A DNA stretch of 5,380 nt from Chthoniobacter sp. GTDB lineage: Bacteria; Verrucomicrobiota; Verrucomicrobiia; Chthoniobacterales; Chthoniobacteraceae. Within the stretch, counting starts at the first letter, position 1; each line of letters begins with the position of its first letter. Positions 1 to 4,380 of the stretch are shown here, piece after piece. Both the position numbers and the translations under genes were made by a program. The notes under the pieces are model-generated. The model did not search any database and was not told where the DNA came from. It saw nothing but the letters and a program-made list of their open reading frames with translations. The stretch is from assembly GCA_025351065.1 (NCBI GenBank), contig JANXWQ010000005.1, forward strand, positions 1-5,380, given 5' to 3'.

Positions 1-341
1 GTTGGCTATTTCGAAACGGGAAAATCAACGAACGGGAGGCACGAAACCATCCGCGGCGCAACGTGCTGCAAAAGGCCCTCGGGGCCGGGCACCAGTTTGT
101 GAGTCCGCAGGTCGGCGCGGTCGCTTGCGAACGAGGCGATCTTTTCCTGCTCTGCACGGACGGGCTGACCGAGGGCCTTTTCGACGAGCAACTGCTCCAG
201 CGCCTGCGCGCGCCGGATGCGGAGGAGGCGGCGCAAAACCCCGCGCAGCGTCTCGTCACCGCCTCGCTCGAACGCTCGGGCCGCGACAACACGACGGCGC
301 TGGTCATCGAAGTGACGAGTGCCAGCGGCGGGCGTCTGTAG
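1..341 (+). CDS. PP2C-family Ser/Thr protein phosphatase, C-terminal part (5' end outside window)
   Basis: The reading frame is open from the window edge (first full codon at base 3) to TAG at 339-341 and gives the last 112 residues of a metal-dependent PP2C phosphatase, an enzyme that removes phosphate from Ser/Thr of proteins and usually opposes Hanks-type kinases. Visible family motifs, numbered from the first full codon, are EARNHPRRNVLQKALG (about 12-27), LLCTDGLTE (49-57), whose Asp53 is a predicted metal ligand, and GRDNTTALVIEV (93-104), whose Asp95 is the last conserved metal-binding Asp. The chain ends soon after the final beta strand, as in stand-alone bacterial PP2C (PrpC/Stp type), with no C-terminal extension. 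The last codons and the stop lie inside a strong hairpin (330-372). The N-terminal catalytic motifs are outside the window, so activity cannot be judged fully. The substrate is unknown, and nothing here links it functionally to the transporter downstream. Confidence 0.9.
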   Translation, partial: WLFRNGKINEREARNHPRRNVLQKALGAGHQFVSPQVGAVACERGDLFLLCTDGLTEGLFDEQLLQRLRAPDAEEAAQNPAQRLVTASLERSGRDNTTALVIEVTSASGGRL

Positions 342-372
342 GGGAAGCTGTCAGCTTCCACTGCAGACGCCC
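330..372. repeat. Long hairpin spanning the phosphatase stop codon; possible terminator or dispersed palindrome
   Basis: Bases 330-349 pair with 353-372 around a 3-base loop (350-352): GGCGTCTG (331-338) with CAGACGCC (364-371), and GGAAGCT (343-349) with AGCTTCC (353-359). Of 20 positions, 18 are Watson-Crick pairs, one is G-T (339/363) and one is mismatched (342/360). The phosphatase TAG (339-341) is inside the 5' arm. No T-tract follows, so a classical intrinsic terminator is not supported. It could slow or stop polymerase, protect the 3' end of the mRNA, or be one copy of a dispersed repeat. Which of these holds is inference. Confidence 0.7.
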
Positions 373-381
373 TGTGCCCGC

Positions 382-403
382 TCACTTTCACTTTCACTTT
401 CAC
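382..403. repeat. Hexamer tandem repeat (TCACTT, about 3.7 copies)
   Basis: TCACTT occurs three times head to tail (382-387, 388-393, 394-399), followed by TCAC (400-403). It lies 28 bp upstream of the mlaE start codon, in otherwise unremarkable GC-rich intergenic DNA. A change in copy number would alter the spacing in the mlaE leader. I see no convincing -35/-10 pair around it, so a promoter role is not claimed. Confidence 0.75.
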
Positions 404-431
404 CCGCCACCGCTCCAGATTCGCCGCTCGC

Positions 432-1223
432 ATGCTCAACCCGCTCCCTTTCGCCCGCTCGATGCTCCAGCATCTCAGCAGCGTGGTCTGGCTGCTCGTG
501 CAGACGGTGCAGGAAATGGGCGACCATGTTTTCCGGAGGCGCTTTCCGTTTCGCCTTGCCAGTTTTTTTGAGCAGACGGATCGCGCGGGCGTGGGCTCCA
601 TCCCGCTCGTGGCGCTGGTGTCGTGTTTCATTGGGCTGACCTTCGCGCTGCTCACCGGCTACCAGCTTCAGCCCTACGGCCAGGAGCGGCTGGTGCCGCC
701 GCTGGTCGCCATCGGTTTCACCCGCGAACTGGGGCCGCTGATGACCGGGATCATGCTGGCCGCGCGCATCGGCGCGGCTTTTACCGCCGAGCTCGGCACC
801 ATGACCGTGGCCGAGGAAGTCGAGGCGCTCGAAGCGATGGGCCTCGGCCCGCTGCGCTATCTCGTGAGCCCGCGGCTGCTCGCAGTGGTGCTGCTCATGC
901 CGTGTCTCGTGGTCATCTCCGACCTCACGGCGGTGGCCGGCGCGGCGGTCATCTCGCGGTGGGCGTTCGACATTCCTTGGCAAAGTTTCGCCGAGAGTGC
1001 GATCGAGCGCGTGCTCATCCGCGATGTCGTGGCGGGCGTGGTGAAGAGCCTGCTCTTCGGCCTCATCATCGGACTCGTGGCCTGCTACAAAGGCTTGACC
1101 GTGCGGGGCGGCGCAGCGGGCGTGGGGAATGCCACGACCGAGAGCGTGGTCGTGGCGATCACCACGGTCATCGGCTTCGATACGCTGTGCAATATCGTCC
1201 TCATCGCCCTTTTCGATAAATGA
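432..1223 (+). CDS. mlaE: MlaE-type permease of an MCE phospholipid ABC transporter
   Basis: This 263-residue inner-membrane protein is the permease subunit of an Mla/Ttg2/TGD-type transporter, which moves phospholipid between inner and outer membranes. The length fits the family (about 260). After an amphipathic N-terminus (1-50) come hydrophobic segments at about 56-76, 100-117, 147-172 and 200-218, plus a C-terminal segment at about 238-260. The family signature is strong: RELGPLMTGIML (98-109), ARIGAAFTAELGTM (111-124) and EALEAMGLGP (131-140, the cytoplasmic coupling region facing the ATPase), then CYKGLTVRGGAAGVGNATT (218-236). ATG 432 is chosen because it gives the normal family length; no Shine-Dalgarno is visible. 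The same frame is open from base 342, right after the phosphatase TAG, but offers no ATG, GTG or TTG there. Its TGA overlaps the mlaF ATG in an ATGA, implying translational coupling. A T7 run at 563-569 does not break the frame. Confidence 0.95.
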   Translation: MLNPLPFARSMLQHLSSVVWLLVQTVQEMGDHVFRRRFPFRLASFFEQTDRAGVGSIPLVALVSCFIGLTFALLTGYQLQPYGQERLVPPLVAIGFTRELGPLMTGIMLAARIGAAFTAELGTMTVAEEVEALEAMGLGPLRYLVSPRLLAVVLLMPCLVVISDLTAVAGAAVISRWAFDIPWQSFAESAIERVLIRDVVAGVVKSLLFGLIIGLVACYKGLTVRGGAAGVGNATTESVVVAITTVIGFDTLCNIVLIALFDK

Positions 1224-1987
1224 GCGACGCGCCCCTCATCGAACTGCGCGACGTGCATCTTGCGTTTGGCGAAAATGAAATTCTCACCGGCGTCAATCTG
1301 CGCCTCGCGCCGAAGGAACGGCTCGTCGTGCTCGGCCAGTCGGGCAGTGGCAAAAGCACGCTGCTCCGGCTCATCCTCGGCATCCTCAAGCCGACCGGCG
1401 GCAGCGTGCATTTCCAAGGCGGCGAGGTTTCCAAAATGCGCCGCCGCCAGCTCAACGCCATGCGCCAGAAGATCGGCATGGTCTATCAGTATAGCGCGCT
1501 CATTTCCTCCCTCAGCGTGCGCGACAACCTCGCCCTGCCGCTCGAAGAACTGACCGACAAAAAGCCCGGCGAGATCGACGCCCTCGTGGACGAAAAGCTC
1601 AAGCTCGTCGGCATGGCCGACGCGCGCGACAAGATGCCCGCCGAATTGAGCGGCGGCATGCGCAAACGCATCGGCCTCGCCCGCGGCATCATCATGGACC
1701 CCGAGTTGATTTTGTACGACGAGCCGAGTGCGGGGCTTGATCCCGTCATCAGTTCCGTGATCGACGAGCTCATCATCGCGCTGAGCGAAAAGATCGGCGC
1801 GACCTCCGTCATCGTGACCCACGAAATGGAAAGCGCCTTCAAGATCGCCACCCGCCTGGCCATGCTTTTCAAAGGCGGCATCATCGCCGAAGGCACGCCC
1901 GAGGATTTCAAAAACTCCGCCGATCCGGTGGTCAAACAGTTCATCACCGGCGCCACGGAAGGGCCGATTTTGGAAGGGGCCAAATGA
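1220..1987 (+). CDS. mlaF: MlaF-type ATP-binding subunit of the MCE phospholipid ABC transporter
   Basis: This 255-residue cytoplasmic ATPase drives the MlaE permease. All nucleotide-binding motifs are intact: Walker A GQSGSGKST (39-47), Q-loop Gln90 in VYQYSALI, the ABC signature LSGGM (143-147) followed by RKRIGLARG, Walker B LILYDEP (163-169), D-loop AGLD (171-174) and switch His201 in VTHEM. The GMRKRIGLAR stretch and the tail NSADPVVKQFI (about 232-242) are typical of the MlaF/Ttg2A/TGD3 group rather than of importer or drug-export ATPases. The start ATG (1220-1222) overlaps the mlaE stop (1221-1223), so the two are almost certainly co-translated. No mlaB-like STAS protein, which binds and stabilises MlaF in Escherichia coli, is encoded in the window. 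The stop TGA sits in an ATGA (1984-1987) that marks the left edge of a repeat-bearing insert. Confidence 0.96.
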   Translation: MSDAPLIELRDVHLAFGENEILTGVNLRLAPKERLVVLGQSGSGKSTLLRLILGILKPTGGSVHFQGGEVSKMRRRQLNAMRQKIGMVYQYSALISSLSVRDNLALPLEELTDKKPGEIDALVDEKLKLVGMADARDKMPAELSGGMRKRIGLARGIIMDPELILYDEPSAGLDPVISSVIDELIIALSEKIGATSVIVTHEMESAFKIATRLAMLFKGGIIAEGTPEDFKNSADPVVKQFITGATEGPILEGAK

Positions 1988-1990
1988 CCG

Positions 1991-2108
1991 GTGGCAGGTG
2001 ACAGGTGAAGCCCCGCGCACGATGAAAGACTCCATGAGCGACGACCTGCGAACACGCCTCTCCGCAGCTTGCGGCCCCACCTGCCACCTGCCACACGTCA
2101 CCTGCCAC
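1991..2108. repeat. Inverted-repeat element with heptamer units between mlaF and mlaD
   Basis: This element fills the mlaF-mlaD gap. Its ends are a perfect 12-bp inverted repeat: GTGGCAGGTGAC (1991-2002) and GTCACCTGCCAC (2097-2108). Both arms are built of 7-bp units: GTGGCAG, GTGACAG, GTG on the left, and CTGCCAC (2081-2087), CTGCCAC (2088-2094), ACGTCAC (2095-2101), CTGCCAC (2102-2108) on the right. The core (about 2011-2076) is unrelated to the arms and carries a small CCGCA/TGCGG hairpin (2062-2074). ATGA lies 3 bp outside the left arm (1984-1987, the mlaF stop) and 5 bp outside the right arm (2114-2117, the mlaD start), so the element looks like a MITE-like or REP-like insertion with a 4-bp target duplication. 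A role as an mRNA stem between the genes is also possible. No transposase is present. Confidence 0.7.
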
Positions 2109-2113
2109 ACACC

Positions 2114-3133
2114 ATGAATATCCTCCGCAATGAAATCCGCACCGGCCTGCTCGTCGTGGTCACGCTCGTCGCGCTGGTCGCGCTGCTGCTGTATCTCGGC
2201 GCGCCGGGCGTCTTCGTGCCGCAGCACAAGTACCGCATCTTTTTCGACAACGCCGCCGGCATCAAACCCGGCGCGCAGGTGCTCCTCGCGGGCCGCAAGA
2301 TCGGCCAGGTGCGCTCGCTTTTCTCCCCCGTGCCGGAGAAAGACCGGCCCACGCCGAAGATGGAAACGCTCATCGAAGTGCAGGTGGACCGGGACGCGAA
2401 AATCTACAACAAGGTGAAGGCGCAGATGACGCAGAACAGCCTGCTCGGCGAATCGGTCATCGACTTCACCAGCGGCGAAGAGGCCAGCGGACTGGCGGCG
2501 GATGGCGCGACTTTTCTTGGCGAGCGGCCCGGTGGCCTTGCCGACGCCGTGCCTGCCGTGCTGGAGAAACTCGACCCCGCGCTGACCAAAGCCACCACCA
2601 CCCTCGACAGCTTGCAAAAGACCGCGGACAACCTCACGCGGCTCACCGCCGAAGGTTCCGACCTGCCGATGGCGTTTGCGGAGTTCAAAAAAACGGGGGC
2701 CAATCTCAGCGAGCTGACCGGCCCCGCAGGCCCGCTGACGCTCGCATTGAAAAACGTCCAGACGCTCACCAGCGACGAGGGCAAGCTCGGCAAAGCCTTT
2801 GGCCATCTCGCCGAGATAACCGGCCCCGAAAGCGCGCTCGCGCACACGCTGGCGAACACGGAAAAATTCACCGCCAGCCTCACGAACAACCGCGACATCG
2901 AGGTGACGCTGCGCAATTTCCGCACGTCCTCGGAAACACTGAGCCGCACGATCACCAATCTCGGTACGCAGTTTTCTGCCGTCGGCGACAACCTCCAGCA
3001 GGCCAGCGACACCGTGAAGCACCAGCCGTGGCGGCTCATCTGGCCCTCCACGAAAAAGTACGACGAGCCCGAGGCAAAGCCCGCCGAGGTGCGCCGCGCC
3101 CTCCCCATCAAAAAGTCCCCCGCCCGCCGCTAG
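2114..3133 (+). CDS. mlaD: MlaD-like MCE-domain protein, long form
   Basis: This 339-residue protein is the MCE subunit of the MlaEFD transporter. It is anchored in the inner membrane, with the MCE domain and helical tail in the periplasm, forming the channel for phospholipids. One N-terminal membrane helix (about 10-30) is preceded by positively charged residues. The MCE domain (about 38-120) begins YRIFFDNAAGIKPGAQVLLA, continues GRKIGQVRSL and ends NSLLGESVIDFTSG (108-121). From about 140 to 305 the chain is predicted helical and rich in Leu, Thr, Ala and Asn, with partly repeated blocks around ELTGP (200-204) and EITGP (234-238). It ends in a Pro/Lys/Arg-rich tail. It is far longer than E. 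coli MlaD (183 residues) and closer in size to TGD2-like proteins. ATG 2114 is chosen because the membrane helix follows at once; an in-frame TTG at 2069 would add 15 residues translated from the repeat. No Shine-Dalgarno is seen. Confidence 0.9.
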   Translation: MNILRNEIRTGLLVVVTLVALVALLLYLGAPGVFVPQHKYRIFFDNAAGIKPGAQVLLAGRKIGQVRSLFSPVPEKDRPTPKMETLIEVQVDRDAKIYNKVKAQMTQNSLLGESVIDFTSGEEASGLAADGATFLGERPGGLADAVPAVLEKLDPALTKATTTLDSLQKTADNLTRLTAEGSDLPMAFAEFKKTGANLSELTGPAGPLTLALKNVQTLTSDEGKLGKAFGHLAEITGPESALAHTLANTEKFTASLTNNRDIEVTLRNFRTSSETLSRTITNLGTQFSAVGDNLQQASDTVKHQPWRLIWPSTKKYDEPEAKPAEVRRALPIKKSPARR

Positions 3134-3143
3134 CGCGCGGCGG
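3124..3143. repeat. GC-rich hairpin over the mlaD stop codon
   Basis: CCGCCGC (3124-3130) pairs perfectly with GCGGCGG (3137-3143) across a 6-base loop that contains the mlaD TAG (3131-3133). No T-tract follows, so it is at best a weak or factor-dependent terminator or an mRNA 3'-end stabiliser. Such stems can arise by chance in DNA this GC-rich. Confidence 0.4.
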
Positions 3144-3151
3144 CTGAACTT

Positions 3152-3308
3152 CCGGGTGGAGCACGCGACCCGCGTGCCGTTCGTGGCGACCCGCCACGAA
3201 CGTGGGGAAGCGCCAACGCCGTCCGACCGCAGGCGCGAACCACGGCGCGCTCACCCGCGCGCTCGGCGGGTCGCCCAACGCAGCACTCGGGTCGGGTGCT
3301 CCACCCGG
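3152..3308. repeat. Large inverted-repeat element between mlaD and cdsA
   Basis: The 25-bp arms 3152-3176 and 3284-3308 are inverted copies matching at 23 of 25 positions; each has the core GGGTGGAGCAC or its complement GTGCTCCACCC. Inside are a perfect 11-bp hairpin (3178-3202) and a further segment, GGCGGGTCGCC (3265-3275), that is perfectly complementary to 3185-3195. The unit of about 157 bp takes up most of the 235-bp gap. It has no protein signature; the frames across it give Arg/Pro/Ala-rich low-complexity peptides. Its nested palindromes suggest a dispersed non-autonomous repeat or an RNA able to fold strongly. The remainder of the gap (3309-3368) shows nothing I can name. Confidence 0.75.
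3178..3202. repeat. Perfect 11-bp hairpin inside the mlaD-cdsA element
   Basis: CGTTCGTGGCG (3178-3188) and CGCCACGAACG (3192-3202) are exact inverted copies separated by ACC. No T-tract follows. Part of the stem (3185-3195) could instead pair with 3265-3275, so the RNA has two exclusive folds. Confidence 0.7.
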
Positions 3309-3368
3309 CAACCATCCCCGCGCTTGCCAACCTCCGTGCCCGCACCGATTCTCCCCGCCCGCCAACCC

Positions 3369-4250
3369 ATGACCCCAACGCGCCTCGTCTTTCTCCGCCG
3401 TCTCGGCAGCTCGCTGGCGCTGTGGACTGTGGCCCTCTGGATCATTTTTTCCGGCTACGAGCCCGGCTTCCTTTTCCTCATTACCACGCTCGGACTGGTG
3501 GGCCTGTGGGAGTTTTACACGATGCTCGATCACAAGCGGCTGCCCAACTTCAAGATGATCGGCATGTGGTGCGGGCTGCTGTTTAGCTGGGGCACGTTTT
3601 ACTATTTCAGCCGCGTCGGCCCAGTGCAGTCCTACGACTTCGAGGTCGCCACGCTGCTCTTCTTCATGCTCGTCGTTTTTGGCCGTCAGATGTTTCAGAA
3701 GACGCGCGATATTTCTCCGCTGGAGACGATGGCCTACACCATTTTCGGCCTGCTCTACGTCGTGTGGCTCTTCGGCTTCGTGACGAAGATCGTCTATGTC
3801 TTCCCGCGCGACGCCGCGCACCATGTCACCGGCCATTTCTACGTCCTCTGGCTCATCGTCGTGACGAAGTTCAGCGACATGGGCGCCTACGTCACCGGCT
3901 CGCTGATCGGCAAACATCCGCTCGTGCCGCACATTTCGCCGAAGAAAACGTGGGAGGGCTTTTTCGGCGCGCTCGCCTTTTCCACCGGCGGCGCGTGCGG
4001 CCTGCTCGCGCTGATGCCGCCGCAGCTTTCCTATTTGCGTCAAAGGGATGCCGTCATCCTCGGCCTCATCCTCGGCCTCGCGGCGATCATCGGCGACCTC
4101 GCCGAGTCCATCATCAAGCGCAGTTGCGACGTGAAGGATTCCGGACGCTTCCTTCCCGGCATCGGCGGCGCGCTCGACCTCATCGACTCGATCCTCTTCA
4201 CCGCGCCGCTGCTCTTTTTCTACCTCCGCTTCGTCCTCGGCGTGTCATGA
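3369..4250 (+). CDS. cdsA: Phosphatidate cytidylyltransferase (CDP-diacylglycerol synthase)
   Basis: This 293-residue integral membrane enzyme makes CDP-diacylglycerol from phosphatidic acid and CTP, the branch point for bacterial phospholipids. Many hydrophobic segments are visible (about 14-28, 33-50, 64-80, 93-105, 122-145, 155-167, 197-216, 228-243, 273-290). The catalytic half is clear: KFSDMGAYVTGSLIGKHP (167-184), ISPKKTWEG (189-197), GDLAESIIKR (242-251) and VKDSGRFLPGIGGALDLID (255-273). Against the classical CDS signature, three positions differ: the His of HGG is Ile265, the next hydrophobic position is Ala268, and the Arg after the Asp is Leu271. The Asp residues (257, 270, 273) and Lys-Arg (250-251) are kept, so I expect an active enzyme. 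ATG 3369 gives the normal length and N-terminal helix. The in-frame GTG at 3336 (11 residues more) is less likely, and upstream extension runs into the repeat. No Shine-Dalgarno is seen. Confidence 0.94.
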   Translation: MTPTRLVFLRRLGSSLALWTVALWIIFSGYEPGFLFLITTLGLVGLWEFYTMLDHKRLPNFKMIGMWCGLLFSWGTFYYFSRVGPVQSYDFEVATLLFFMLVVFGRQMFQKTRDISPLETMAYTIFGLLYVVWLFGFVTKIVYVFPRDAAHHVTGHFYVLWLIVVTKFSDMGAYVTGSLIGKHPLVPHISPKKTWEGFFGALAFSTGGACGLLALMPPQLSYLRQRDAVILGLILGLAAIIGDLAESIIKRSCDVKDSGRFLPGIGGALDLIDSILFTAPLLFFYLRFVLGVS

Positions 4251-4263
4251 AAACGATGGCTCA

Positions 4264-4365
4264 TTTAACCGCAGAGGCGCAGAAGACGCAGAGTTCCGCA
4301 GAGGACAAAGGTCGATTGGCAAAAACTCTGCGCCCCTCCGCGTCCTCTGCGCCTCTGCGGTTAAA
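4264..4365. repeat. Palindromic repeat with 40-bp arms between cdsA and dxr
   Basis: Arms 4264-4303 and 4326-4365 are inverted copies matching at 35 of 40 positions. The outer 26 bp of each arm (4264-4289 / 4340-4365) match at 25, with the single mismatch at 4284. The outer ends read TTTAACCGCAGAGGCGCAGA and its complement ending CTCTGCGGTTAAA. The 22-bp centre (4304-4325) is unrelated. Each arm is itself a series of degenerate CGCAGAG units. From memory, ACCGCAGAGGCGCAGA-type palindromes are scattered through many environmental bacterial genomes, so I take this as a dispersed REP- or MITE-like repeat, but that was not checked. As RNA it would form a long stem between two probable operon partners. 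Confidence 0.85.
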
Positions 4366-4380
4366 CCGAACCGCTGTCCG

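Noticed and set aside
342..431. Promoter for mlaE
   Set aside because: I could not find a -35/-10 pair at proper spacing that stands out from background.
563..569. T7 homopolymer in mlaE as a frameshift or sequencing error
   Set aside because: The frame continues correctly through it into the conserved permease motifs. The same holds for the A7 run in mlaD at 2687-2693.
2..571. 189-codon plus-strand frame overlapping the phosphatase end and the mlaE start
   Set aside because: Arg/Ala/Pro-rich, out of frame with both conserved proteins, and with His-Phe repeats that are only the translated hexamer array.
2069..2113. Upstream TTG start for mlaD
   Set aside because: It would add 15 residues translated from the repeat ahead of a normal N-terminal membrane anchor.
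1984..2113. CRISPR array suggested by the short repeats
   Set aside because: Units are 7 bp and contiguous or inverted, with no spacers of regular length and no cas genes.
2022..2117. 31-codon frame ending in the mlaD ATGA overlap
   Set aside because: Much of it is translated heptamer repeat with no protein signature. It is useful only as a hint about translational coupling, not as a gene.
1085..3022. 645-codon open frame on the minus strand across mlaF and mlaD
   Set aside because: It lies antisense to two well-supported genes and the repeat between them. It is rich in Arg, His, Gly and Glu with no recognisable domain. Long antisense frames are expected opposite GC-rich codons.
3108..4043. 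311-codon minus-strand frame opposite cdsA
   Set aside because: Low-complexity, charged peptide with no motif. It covers the inverted repeat and is a shadow of cdsA.
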